Assembly (NCBI GenBank): GCA_964478225.1
Contig: CAYZHM010000001.1
Span: 248,001 to 312,000, forward strand
Direction: 5' to 3'
Source: CAYZHM01 sp964478225
Lineage (GTDB): Bacteria; Pseudomonadota; Alphaproteobacteria; Micavibrionales; Micavibrionaceae
Length of the DNA stretch: 64,000 nucleotides
Part shown: piece after piece, positions 25,213-33,812 of the stretch
Position numbering within the stretch: the stretch's first letter is position 1
Layout: the number at the start of each line of letters is the position of its first letter
Made by a program: the position numbers and the translations under genes
The notes under the pieces: model-generated
The model's database searches: none
Told to the model about the DNA's origin: nothing
The model's input: the letters and a program-made list of their open reading frames with translations, nothing else

Positions 25213-27057
25213 CTAAAGTTTAAACGGACGACGATCACCGGAGAACTGACGATAGAGGTCTTTGTCGGTGTTATGAACCGAGTCAGATGGATCATCGAGG
25301 ATTGTCGCCTTCAGCAAGATTACGACTTCAGTTTTAGAAACGGAGTCCGAATGTTGCTTGAAGAGGTTTCCAAGAAGTGGCACTTCGCTGAGGCCAGGAA
25401 CACCTGTGTCCGACACTGTCGCACGGTCTTGCAACAATCCGCCCATAACGACAGCCTGACCGGAGCGCATTTTAATCACGGAATCTATTTCTTGAACATT
25501 GACTTCCGGAATAACCGATTCAACTGTATCATCCAATTCAGCCAAGGCAGCTGCGAAAGCGACACCAGGATCAGCGATACCATCACCACTTTCATTGGTT
25601 ATTGTTGGCCTTACCGCCATCGATATAGTTCCATCATCCAAATTGATTGATGGCTGTACGTTGACGAGAATGCCAATCGGAACGTTGCGGAGCTCGCTAT
25701 CTATGTTCGTTGTAGACGATCCGCCATCACTGGTTGATTCAATATCAATCTCAAAGAATACTCTGTTGGTCGCTACGTTTAAGACTGCTGCTTGGTTATT
25801 AAGAACTGTCAATCTTGGGCTTGCAAGCGCCTTTACTGTACCAAAAGCTGAAACAGCATCCACCAAAGCCTGTACATCATTACCGGCATATCCCAAAAGC
25901 AGAGCCTGAGCTGTATTTCCATCGTTTAAGGTAGTGGAAGCCACAGAAGCTGGGCCCAAAGCATTTAGAGCCGCATTCCCAGCAGAAGTGGAATAGCTTA
26001 GGCCAAGCTCGCCAGAAAGAAGATTGATTGCTCTCCAATCAATTCCAGTTCTGTACTCGTCCGTTAGTGTTACTTCCAAAATCTTTGCTTCGATCAAGAC
26101 TTGCGCCGTCGCAGAACGTTTTACCATTTTCAGGTATTCATCAACTTTGTCCTGTGTCTTTTGTGGAGCAAAAACCTGGATAATGCCGGCCTGCTTGTTA
26201 ATGGCGTAGGAAAGCGCAGGTGCCTCATAAGCTTGTCCCGGACCGGTTGGCAAGGAGCTGACCGTCAAATTGACGTCTGGCGGGCTGACCTGAACCTTAC
26301 CTGATTCATCAGGTGCGGCGACCGGAACGACCTGTGGCTGTTGCGGGGCCGCTGTGATCTCAGGATCAGAAGAAGTCCTCATGATACCGGAATTGGTGGC
26401 GGCGAGAATTTGCTTGATGTTGGCTTCAAGTTCTTTCCAGAAATCGCTTTCGTTCTCAAAGCTTGTTTCAAAGGACGACCCAGTGTCAGCCCCCTCGCCC
26501 GATACAACAGAAATATCATTGCTGATGCTGCTGGAGCTTTTCTTGATCAACGAGAGATAGTCGACTTTGTAAATTTTATTGATAGGAGTATCGAGTTCAA
26601 CGCGCAGTGTCTCACCTTCGAATTTATAGCGCAGGCCGGCAATATCGGAAATACGATCAATCACCTCATCGAGAGGCTTGTTGCGGGCGCTAAAGATAAT
26701 CCCCCCTGTAATGCGTGGATCGAGTTCAATATCGTATTCTGCCTGCTGGGCGACTTCGTAAAGCACGTCGCGCAAGGGAACGGTCTGGTTAACAGAAATT
26801 GAAACCAAGGGCATAGAACCCTGAACACCGTTTACACCGCCAACATAGGGTTGCAGCTCAGGGATCGATGAGTAATCATTTCCCTCTTTACCCTCATCAG
26901 CGTCAGGCAGGCGTGGCGCCAGTGCGTCCTTGTAATCCTGCATTTCCATTCCACCTGAGCGATCAGCGGCCAGCTGGTTTTTAGCAAAATCGCAAGCGCT
27001 TAAAGATAAAGTAAATGTTGCGGCGCAAAGAAGGCTGAGAAATTTTATTTTGTTCAT
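25213..27057 (-). CDS. MshL/PilQ-type secretin lipoprotein
   Basis: This outer-membrane secretin is the pore for the pilus. The start at 27057 (MNKIKFLSLL) gives a lipoprotein signal ending LSLSAC and has AGGG 8 nt upstream; ATG 27063 is an alternative. An N-terminal STN/MshL-like domain carries VPLRDVLYEVAQQAEYDIEL and KPLDEVIDRISDIAGLRYKF. A Ser/Pro-rich linker follows, then an N1-like domain (QDKVDEYLKMVKRSATAQVL) and the secretin core, ending VPGLSEVPLLGNLFKQHSD with TEVVILLKATIL. There is no AMIN domain as in PilQ, so it is closer to MSHA MshL. Length is about 614 aa. Confidence 0.92.
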   Translation of the reverse strand: MNKIKFLSLLCAATFTLSLSACDFAKNQLAADRSGGMEMQDYKDALAPRLPDADEGKEGNDYSSIPELQPYVGGVNGVQGSMPLVSISVNQTVPLRDVLYEVAQQAEYDIELDPRITGGIIFSARNKPLDEVIDRISDIAGLRYKFEGETLRVELDTPINKIYKVDYLSLIKKSSSSISNDISVVSGEGADTGSSFETSFENESDFWKELEANIKQILAATNSGIMRTSSDPEITAAPQQPQVVPVAAPDESGKVQVSPPDVNLTVSSLPTGPGQAYEAPALSYAINKQAGIIQVFAPQKTQDKVDEYLKMVKRSATAQVLIEAKILEVTLTDEYRTGIDWRAINLLSGELGLSYSTSAGNAALNALGPASVASTTLNDGNTAQALLLGYAGNDVQALVDAVSAFGTVKALASPRLTVLNNQAAVLNVATNRVFFEIDIESTSDGGSSTTNIDSELRNVPIGILVNVQPSINLDDGTISMAVRPTITNESGDGIADPGVAFAAALAELDDTVESVIPEVNVQEIDSVIKMRSGQAVVMGGLLQDRATVSDTGVPGLSEVPLLGNLFKQHSDSVSKTEVVILLKATILDDPSDSVHNTDKDLYRQFSGDRRPFKL

Positions 27058-27233
27058 GGTCATGACCCTAAGAATTAGAACGTAGATTCCCTGAGGAAGA
27101 AAAATCCGGACGTCGTTAAGAATATGCAGGTGATTCTTATGTCCTGCTTGTATAGTAGACCATAAGTCAGATGTGCTGACAACACCCCAAAAGGGTTTGT
27201 CCGCTATTTTCAAGGGGACAATTTACAGACAGT

Positions 27234-28376
27234 TTAATCGTAAAATGAGATGGCAGTTTCCGATGGCTTAAATTTCTTGCCTGCCACTTTAGGATCGGAA
27301 GAGAAAACCTTGTTTTGAAGTTTTACTTTCATGTCAGAAGGCTTATCGGCATTCGTAATCGCCGTTTCTTCAGTAATCAACTCTTGATCAAGAAGCTCAA
27401 GAAGAGACTGATCGAATGTGCGCATACCGCTGGAAATATTTTGTTCCATTACGTCTCTGATCTGACCGATTTTTCCTGAAAGAATAAGTTCTTTTACCAA
27501 ACCCTGGTTGAGCATGACCTCCACGGCAGGAACCAGGCCGCCGCCGACCGACGTAACCAAGCGTTGTGATACGATAGCCTTGAGGTTCTGCGCAAGATTA
27601 AGGCGCACCTGCTTTTCATACTCTTCCGGAAAGAGGTTCACGATACGCTCAATGGCCTGGTAGGAGTTGTTTGTGTGAATTGTGGAAAGGCACAAATGCC
27701 CCGTTTCGGCGCTCATAAGCGCATGCTCCATGACCTTACGGTCGCGGATCTCGCCCACGAGGATGACATCAGGGCGCTGGCGCAGGGCATTCTTCATAGC
27801 TATCTCATAGCTTTCTGTATCAATGCCAACTTCGCGCTGTGTGATCACGCATTTTTTGTGATCGTGGAAATATTCAATGGGGTCTTCGATTGTGATGATG
27901 TGACCTGAAGTTTGCTCATTGCGGCTGTTGACCATGGCGGCAAGAGTTGTCGACTTACCAGATCCTGTCATACCGGTTAATAAAATAAGCCCTCTTTTTT
28001 CCAAGCTTAGCTTGGCCAATATGGCTGGAAGCTTCAGCTCTTCAAATGTAGGGATATCAGAAGTAATGCGGCGGATAACGAGCGCTGGGTGTTGTCTCTG
28101 CTTCAGGATATTCACACGAAAACGACCGTAACGCGCAATATCCAAAGACGTATTCAACTCGCTCATGGTGTCGAATTCGTGTTTTTGGCGTGTGGTTAAA
28201 ATGGAGGAAATAATATCTTCGATGTCGTTCTCATTAAGAAGATTGGGCTGGGTGTGGACGAGTTCGTTCTCCACGCGCAATGTTGGAGGACATCCGACTG
28301 TGAGGTATAGATCGCTGGCCTTTTTTTCGTTCATAGCCTGCAAATAGGATAAAACAATAGGTGCTTCTAGGGTCAA
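27234..28376 (-). CDS. pilU: PilU-like pilus retraction ATPase
   Basis: This cytoplasmic GspE/PilT-superfamily hexameric ATPase is 380 aa. Motifs are Walker A TGMTGSGKSTTLAAMV, the Asp box IITIEDPIEYFHDHKKC, Walker B RQRPDVILVGEIRDR and the His box TGHLCLSTIHTNNS. The extended C-terminus after ELITEETAITNA and comparison with its neighbour suit the PilU rather than the PilT branch. The start is TTG at 28376, overlapping the pilT stop (TTGA), so translation is coupled. Confidence 0.9.
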   Translation of the reverse strand: MTLEAPIVLSYLQAMNEKKASDLYLTVGCPPTLRVENELVHTQPNLLNENDIEDIISSILTTRQKHEFDTMSELNTSLDIARYGRFRVNILKQRQHPALVIRRITSDIPTFEELKLPAILAKLSLEKRGLILLTGMTGSGKSTTLAAMVNSRNEQTSGHIITIEDPIEYFHDHKKCVITQREVGIDTESYEIAMKNALRQRPDVILVGEIRDRKVMEHALMSAETGHLCLSTIHTNNSYQAIERIVNLFPEEYEKQVRLNLAQNLKAIVSQRLVTSVGGGLVPAVEVMLNQGLVKELILSGKIGQIRDVMEQNISSGMRTFDQSLLELLDQELITEETAITNADKPSDMKVKLQNKVFSSDPKVAGKKFKPSETAISFYD

Positions 28377-29548
28377 AATGAATACCCCTCACTCGAGCCA
28401 GTAGGCGTTGGCGCAGGACGTCCTGGGCCACTTCCTCCTTGAGAATCCAGCGTTTCGCCGATTTTACCGCCGCCAAGAGCTGCGTTTGCATATTCCCCAT
28501 CGCCCTCTTCATCAGCTTCTTCAGTTACCGTCATAAGGGCCTCACGCGCGGTTTCCTTGGAAATAATACCTGCCTCAAGAAGGTCTTGAATAGCATCTTG
28601 CATAGTAATCATCCCGTAACGTGATCCTGTTTGCATCATCGAGAACATTTGCGGGATCTGGTTTTCGCGGATTAGGTTACGTACAGCGTTGGTTCCGACA
28701 AGAATTTCGAATGCACCGATACGGCCGCCTCCCTCTTTACGGAGAAGAGTTTGAGCAATAACGCCTTGCAGCGAGCTTGAAAGCATCGCACGAACCATCT
28801 CTTTGTCCCCTGTTGGGAAAGAGTCGATGATACGGTCGATGGTTTTAGAGGCTGAGTTCGAGTGAAGTGTTCCGAAAACCAAGTGCCCGGTTTCTGCGGC
28901 GGTTAGAGCCAGGGAAATAGTTTCATAATCGCGCATCTCCCCCACGAGGATCACGTCGGGGTCTTCGCGCAATGCGCTTTTCAGTGCGCGCTTGAAAGAC
29001 TGTGTGTCTGTTCCGACTTCGCGGTGGTTCACAAGGCTTTTGTTAGATTTGTGGAAGAATTCGACCGGATCTTCGATCGTCAAAATGTGCTTTTGTGAAT
29101 TCAGGTTGATGTGGTTAATCATTGAGGCCAAGGTGGTCGATTTACCGGAACCTGTTGGGCCGGTGACCAAGATAATCCCTTTTTCAAGCTCGGCAAAGCG
29201 ACGCATGATTGGCGGCAAGTCGAGTTGCTGCATCGTTGGGATTTCAGTTGGAATTGTACGGAACACTGCCGAAGTCCCGAGGCGGGTTGTGAAGGCGTTC
29301 ACACGGAAACGGGCTTTTTCGCCCAGAGAAATCGCGAAGTCGAGTTCCATATCTCTTTCATATTCGGCGCGTTGATCGTCCTTCATAATCGAATAGAGCA
29401 TGGTGCGGATGTCGTCGCTGGAGAGCGCATCGGCTTTAACGCGTTTAAGCAGGCCGCTGACGCGGATAATTGGCGGGCTTCCGGCACTGAGGTGCAAGTC
29501 GGAAGCGTCGTTTTGCATGGTAAATGCGAGAAGCTGGGTGAGGTCCAA
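28373..29548 (-). CDS. pilT: PilT-like pilus retraction ATPase
   Basis: This 391-aa retraction motor pulls pili back by depolymerising pilin. Motifs are QNDASDLHLSAGSPPIIRV at the N-terminus, Walker A TGPTGSGKSTTLASMI, ILTIEDPVEFFHKSNKS, Walker B REDPDVILVGEMRDYE and TGHLVFGTLHSNSASKTIDR. PilT has the AIRNLIRE motif near the C-terminus; here it reads TNAVRNLIRENQIPQM. The TTG start at 29548 has GGAG 8 nt upstream. A Gly/Pro-rich tail follows the core. Confidence 0.93.
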   Translation of the reverse strand: MDLTQLLAFTMQNDASDLHLSAGSPPIIRVSGLLKRVKADALSSDDIRTMLYSIMKDDQRAEYERDMELDFAISLGEKARFRVNAFTTRLGTSAVFRTIPTEIPTMQQLDLPPIMRRFAELEKGIILVTGPTGSGKSTTLASMINHINLNSQKHILTIEDPVEFFHKSNKSLVNHREVGTDTQSFKRALKSALREDPDVILVGEMRDYETISLALTAAETGHLVFGTLHSNSASKTIDRIIDSFPTGDKEMVRAMLSSSLQGVIAQTLLRKEGGGRIGAFEILVGTNAVRNLIRENQIPQMFSMMQTGSRYGMITMQDAIQDLLEAGIISKETAREALMTVTEEADEEGDGEYANAALGGGKIGETLDSQGGSGPGRPAPTPTGSSEGYSF

Positions 29549-29633
29549 AGATTATTCTCCTGTTTATTTTACGCCCTTTTATTTTTGCTGAATATGGTGA
29601 AGAGAAGGTAAAGAAATCAGAGATAAACGCACT

Positions 29634-30461
29634 TTATTTTAAGATAAAATCGAGGATATGAGAACCATCAACATGAAAAAGTATATAAAAAGTTAAAATT
29701 AGCGCTGGGCCGAATGGAAATACTGGGTTTTTTGCTGTTATTTTCCATACAACTGCGACAAATATACCCGCTATCCCCGACAGCATACAAAAGACCGGTA
29801 AATTTGAAAGGCCAAGCCAAAGCCCCGCAACGGCAAAAAATTTAACATCTCCGAAGCCCAAAGCTTCCTTTTTCAATATTTTGGTCATTATGGCGCCCAG
29901 CCCCCATGCAAAAAGAGCGAAAACTACTGCACCTAACGCATATTCTATTCCAAATTGTTCTAGAGTTAGATTGCCTTGCGTCAGTTGCAAAATATGAAAG
30001 AACAGGCCGATAAAGAAAAGGATCAACACAAGTTGGTTGGGTAACAGCATGCGTTCGATATCGATGGCCATAAGAGCCATCAAAAATGGAGAGGCAAGCA
30101 CCATAATTAACAAAGGCAAAGTGAAATCAAAGACAGCGTAGGAGATAAGACACATCGCAAGAACGCCAATCTCCACTAGTGGATAAATAAAGCTAATGGG
30201 TGCTTTGCAATGTCTGCATTTTCCTGCCGAAAGCAGCCATGAGAGTACCGGTACGAGGTCTGAAACGGTCAGCCGGGTTTTGCATCGGGGGCAAGCGGAG
30301 TAATAAGCAGATTGCTGCTGCTTTGCAGTATTAAAAGCCCAAGGAATTTCACGAGGAACTCTGTAGGTCAGCGCTGTTGAGAAACTGCCTAAGATAAGGC
30401 CGACTATCGTGACTATAGAAAGCTCAAGATACACGGGAAGGTCTGCGAGCAAATGCCCCAC
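29634..30461 (-). CDS. pilD: Prepilin peptidase / N-methyltransferase (A24)
   Basis: PilD cleaves the prepilin leader and methylates the new N-terminus. It is a 275-aa polytopic membrane protein. The cytoplasmic zinc-type loop has CPRC and CRHC pairs (SACPRCKTRL, GKCRHCKAPISFIYPLVE). The two catalytic aspartates lie in MAIDIERMLLPNQLV and ALGFGDVKFFAVAG. The start is GTG at 30461, 4 nt after the TPR gene. Its likely substrate is the prepilin at 21525-22334. Confidence 0.94.
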   Translation of the reverse strand: MGHLLADLPVYLELSIVTIVGLILGSFSTALTYRVPREIPWAFNTAKQQQSAYYSACPRCKTRLTVSDLVPVLSWLLSAGKCRHCKAPISFIYPLVEIGVLAMCLISYAVFDFTLPLLIMVLASPFLMALMAIDIERMLLPNQLVLILFFIGLFFHILQLTQGNLTLEQFGIEYALGAVVFALFAWGLGAIMTKILKKEALGFGDVKFFAVAGLWLGLSNLPVFCMLSGIAGIFVAVVWKITAKNPVFPFGPALILTFYILFHVDGSHILDFILK

Positions 30462-30465
30462 AACG

Positions 30466-31728
30466 TTAGCGAATCTGCGCTAAGCGCGAGAAAATTGACT
30501 CTCTTGGTACAGATCGACTGCCACCGTGAATAGCGTCCACTTCCAAAGCCTGCTCATAATATTGAACGGCCATTTTTTTCTCCCCTGCCCGATCTGCTAT
30601 AACAGCCAAGTTATAGAGGTGGCTGGCGTTGCGAGGCTCTAGGCCAGAGGCGATACCAAGATACTTGAGTGCTTCGTCATAGCGGCCTGTATTGGCTTCA
30701 ATAATAGCAAGCTGCGCTAAAACAGATACATCGGAAGGGTTTTGACTCTTAATTTCAAGCAAACGGCGCAGAGCAACGGCAGGATAACGCTGCCCCATCA
30801 TACCCAACATATTTACGCTGGCCTGTGTGTTGTTAGGATTAATATCCAATAATTCTTGATAGGATTGCACGGCGGCGTCTGTACGCCCCAACTTTTGCAA
30901 GGCCACAGCACGCCCCATCAGAACAGCCTGATCCTTTGGATTTTTGGCATACAACTCATTGTAAAGTTCGAGGGCCGAATCATACCTGCCGAGATTTAGA
31001 GCGCGCTGCGCGGAGACGAGCTTTGCATTTTGTGTTCCTGCAGCCTCTTTACGACTTACCACAACATATTTGGATGCTGGCTCTGTGCGCGGGCTTACGT
31101 TACGGATTGTGCCCTTGGTTGCGATTTGGCCGGTTGGAACCACTGACTCAGAGTCGAAGAAAAGACCTTCGTCCGGGTTTGGCACCTGCGGTACAGCTGG
31201 AACCTTTGGAACAGAAAAAGCAGAATCTTCAGCGGGGGGCTGCGCGTTGACAGCAACCGGCGCAGGCGATGGGTTTTCGCTTGGAGCTGGTGTTGGAGCT
31301 GGTGTTGGTTCTGGCGTTGGAGCGGCAACCATGCCACCGGTAATATCAGGATTTACGGCGGGCTGCTCTGCCACCATGGGGGGAGCTTCGCGCGGCGGAA
31401 CTGGCACTAAAACATCTTGCGGAGGAGCTCCCTCCGGTGATGCTGCTTCAGCGCCCTCGACTGGGGCTGCTTCCTCAGCAGGCGGCGCGGGTTGAGCTGA
31501 AGAATCAGCTGGCTGTAAAAATTGCTCAATAAACTGCTCGGCATCGCCTGAATTCGCAGGTTGCTGAGCGGCAGCAGGAACACTTAACAGTGCCGCAAAT
31601 GAAACGGAAACCAAGGCGGAGAGGAAAAGATCAATGTGTTTTTTTCGCGTTTTCTGAGCGGAGAATTTCATAGCAGAACTGTTGGTTGAAAATTGTGTTG
31701 GGTTAAGTTTACGGAATGATTCTATCAT
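30466..31728 (-). CDS. TPR-repeat exported protein of the pilus locus (MshN/PilF-like role)
   Basis: The 420-aa protein has a long basic N-terminus followed by a signal-like segment (LFLSALVSVSFAALLS) ending PAAAQQ. A long Pro/Ala/Glu-rich linker covers about residues 55-215. At least four tetratricopeptide units follow (RALNLGRYDSALELYNELYA, VLMGRAVALQKLGRTDAAVQ, EANTGRYDEALKYLG, AEKKMAVQYYEQALEVDA-like). Such proteins serve as pilotins or assembly scaffolds for secretins (PilF, MshN). The ATG at 31728 overlaps the ABC ATPase stop; an internal ATG at 31671 would give a shorter n-region. Confidence 0.82.
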   Translation of the reverse strand: MIESFRKLNPTQFSTNSSAMKFSAQKTRKKHIDLFLSALVSVSFAALLSVPAAAQQPANSGDAEQFIEQFLQPADSSAQPAPPAEEAAPVEGAEAASPEGAPPQDVLVPVPPREAPPMVAEQPAVNPDITGGMVAAPTPEPTPAPTPAPSENPSPAPVAVNAQPPAEDSAFSVPKVPAVPQVPNPDEGLFFDSESVVPTGQIATKGTIRNVSPRTEPASKYVVVSRKEAAGTQNAKLVSAQRALNLGRYDSALELYNELYAKNPKDQAVLMGRAVALQKLGRTDAAVQSYQELLDINPNNTQASVNMLGMMGQRYPAVALRRLLEIKSQNPSDVSVLAQLAIIEANTGRYDEALKYLGIASGLEPRNASHLYNLAVIADRAGEKKMAVQYYEQALEVDAIHGGSRSVPRESIFSRLAQIR

Positions 31729-32465
31729 GCTGCGCGTTTTTTCTCAATAAGGTCTAGGAATGATTGTTCAAGGTTATTCGCATTTGTTTGCTTTTTCATT
31801 TCTGCAGGTGTGCCTGTGAATTTAATAATGGATTCGTCCAGAACACAGACACGATCACAGATTTCATCCATGTCACTCAGAATGTGAGAGCTAAGGAAAA
31901 TGGTACGGTCCTTACCCGCATTGTTTTCCACCAGTAATTTTTTGACGAGCGTCCGCGCTTTGGGATCAAGTCCGCTCATCGGCTCATCCAAAATTAGTAA
32001 ACTACAATTTGTCATGAGCGTTGCTATCAACCCAAGCTTTTGGCGCATGCCTTTTGAATAGCTTTGAACACGGCGCTTGAGAGCCCTTGTATCCAACGCA
32101 AGAGATTCGGCCATTTCATAGACCTTCTTTTCATTGAAGGGCTGTTTGTAGATTTTTTGTGAAAATTTGACAAATTCCAAGCCACTTAAAAACCAGGGAG
32201 GCTCAAAACGTTCAGGTAAAAATGCGAGATTAGCCCGCGCTGATTTCCCGGAAGAGCTTTGCCCCATAACCGTGATCTCGCCTTTATCCTGGTTACGAAG
32301 GCCGAGAATAGCCTTGATCATTGTGGTCTTGCCTGCCCCGTTGAGGCCTATGAGGCCAAAGGTCTCACCTTGATGAACATCCAGATTGATATCGGTAATT
32401 GCGGGTATCCCGCCGTAAGCGATACTGACGTTTTTAACAGAAAGAGCGGAGGGTTTAGTCTGCAT
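31725..32465 (-). CDS. ABC transporter ATPase (partner of permease at 24427-25188)
   Basis: The 246-aa ATPase has Walker A GLNGAGKTTMIKAILG, signature SYSKGMRQKLG, Walker B LLILDEPMSGLDP and the H-loop SSHILSDMDEICDRVCVLDE. It resembles the ATPases of ABC-2 exporters (CcmA/NatA/GldA type). It is embedded between the PilP-like and TPR genes, with a 4-nt overlap to the latter. The only permease in the locus is 6.5 kb downstream. By position it matches PilH of Myxococcus xanthus, an ABC ATPase needed for pilus assembly; equivalence is inference. Confidence 0.9.
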   Translation of the reverse strand: MQTKPSALSVKNVSIAYGGIPAITDINLDVHQGETFGLIGLNGAGKTTMIKAILGLRNQDKGEITVMGQSSSGKSARANLAFLPERFEPPWFLSGLEFVKFSQKIYKQPFNEKKVYEMAESLALDTRALKRRVQSYSKGMRQKLGLIATLMTNCSLLILDEPMSGLDPKARTLVKKLLVENNAGKDRTIFLSSHILSDMDEICDRVCVLDESIIKFTGTPAEMKKQTNANNLEQSFLDLIEKKRAA

Positions 32466-32485
32466 TTTTCTCTCTTTCTGGCCGA

Positions 32486-33166
32486 TTAGCCGGGAAGGAA
32501 AATGCGTTGGTCCATGTGGAAAGCCTGGTGTGGGCGCAATCTGATTGGCAGAATTTGTTTGGTGTAGTCATCGTACCACTTCATTTCGACATATTCTCTG
32601 AAGACCTTAAGGTCCAGGACCTCCTCAGGCAAGGCGTCTGGTGTGATGCGTTGCTTGTTAAGCCAGATTGTCCAGCTATCCGGAGAATTAAATGCAATTC
32701 CGCCGAGACGAATGTATCGCTTTTCCGGTGGTGGCGGTGGCGGCATATCTTCCGGCGCACACTCAACCACTTCGCAGTCAGGGCCTGTGAAATCCATATC
32801 CGTATTTCTCGCGTCCTGGATAGCCATTTGTTCGTTAAATGTGAATAAAATAGATGGAAGATTGAGGTAAGTCTTTTTATCCTCTTCGGCTTGCTGTTCG
32901 GGAGTCAGAGGAGTTTCTTGCGGCTGCATGATAACGTTGCCGTTTTCATCCAAGATTGGCTGCTGATCTACAGGTTGCCCTTCTTCTGCTGCCATTGGGG
33001 CTTGCGTTGGATCTACAGGATTCTCCAATATTTCTTCTGAAGGTGTCTGCTCGGAAGAAACAGGAGGTTCTGCTAGAACAGCATCTTGCGCGACGGCGTA
33101 AGGAGCAAAGGTCAAGACCGTCGCCACCGTCAAAGATAGGATATTGATTTTGGAAACAATTCGCAT
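32486..33166 (-). CDS. Exported PilP/MshK-like pilus assembly protein
   Basis: The 226-aa protein has a signal peptide (LSLTVATVLTFAPYAVAQDA), an acidic Pro/Gln-rich linker and a compact C-terminal domain from about residue 148. That domain reads RLGGIAFNSPDSWTIWLNKQ, then RITPDALPEEVLDLKVFREY and LPIRLRPHQAFHMDQRIFLP. It has the look of the small beta domain of PilP/GspC/MshK proteins that link the inner-membrane platform to the secretin. Position right after the PilO-like gene agrees. Primary similarity is weak, so this rests partly on context. Confidence 0.7.
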   Translation of the reverse strand: MRIVSKINILSLTVATVLTFAPYAVAQDAVLAEPPVSSEQTPSEEILENPVDPTQAPMAAEEGQPVDQQPILDENGNVIMQPQETPLTPEQQAEEDKKTYLNLPSILFTFNEQMAIQDARNTDMDFTGPDCEVVECAPEDMPPPPPPEKRYIRLGGIAFNSPDSWTIWLNKQRITPDALPEEVLDLKVFREYVEMKWYDDYTKQILPIRLRPHQAFHMDQRIFLPG

Positions 33167-33170
33167 CCGT

Positions 33171-33812
33171 CTAGCCCTTATTGCCTTCCAATACTGAGTA
33201 GGTTGGTATCATTGTACGCCACGTCATTTCAATTTTTGCGCTCACCATAGCCGGCATTTTTTTGCTGGCTATGTTCTTCAGGATATCAGCCGAAAGATCG
33301 CGCTCGCGTTTAAGCGTAATTTTTTCAAGACTGATATGGCCCGGGAAATATTCCTGGACGTAATAAATGTATCTGAACACGTCCGAATCTTCTAAGGCAT
33401 CAATGTCGACACTCATCGAACTTTCCAAGATGTAATGATTGGCCTTGGCGGCCTCTTCGTCCTCAACTGTTTTTCCTGGCGCGAGCGCGACCTTTGCGGC
33501 AATGACGCCGGATTTCTTTTGTATATCTTCGAAAACAGATTCTGCTTGCCGACGCCCCTGGAGATCAAAGAAGCCAGTTGCCTTTAATTCTTCAAATTTT
33601 TCTTGCTGGCTTTCAATTTGAGAAAATTCAACCTGCATTTGTTCGAGATCGCTGCTGGCGGCAGATATCTTCGAATTTAGAGACTGTAGCTCCATTTCCT
33701 TTTCAGCCTGTTGCGGAACGAGCAGCATGTAGTAGCTTCCGATAAAAAGGGCATTGAGAGCAACCAGGCTGACAAGAATAAGAAGTCTGACTTTTCCAAG
33801 AACTTCGATCAT
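33171..33812 (-). CDS. PilO/MshJ-like inner-membrane alignment protein
   Basis: The 213-aa protein has one N-terminal membrane helix (LLILVSLVALNALFIGSYYM), a coiled coil (about residues 35-75, ELQSLNSKISAASSDLEQM) and a C-terminal ferredoxin-like domain. This is the standard PilO/MshJ/GspM layout. Its ATG overlaps the stop of the PilM/PilN gene (TAATG), so the two products are likely made in step and form a PilN-PilO complex. Confidence 0.82.
   Translation of the reverse strand: MIEVLGKVRLLILVSLVALNALFIGSYYMLLVPQQAEKEMELQSLNSKISAASSDLEQMQVEFSQIESQQEKFEELKATGFFDLQGRRQAESVFEDIQKKSGVIAAKVALAPGKTVEDEEAAKANHYILESSMSVDIDALEDSDVFRYIYYVQEYFPGHISLEKITLKRERDLSADILKNIASKKMPAMVSAKIEMTWRTMIPTYSVLEGNKG

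Noticed and set aside
31070..31495. 141-residue Gly/Ala-rich antisense frame in the TPR gene
   Set aside because: It is the complement of a Pro/Ala-rich linker, which naturally stays open on both strands.
30466..32465. ABC ATPase and TPR protein as an unrelated insertion in the pilus locus
   Set aside because: The 4-nt overlap between them, uniform strand and a cognate permease further down the same run argue for integration rather than insertion.
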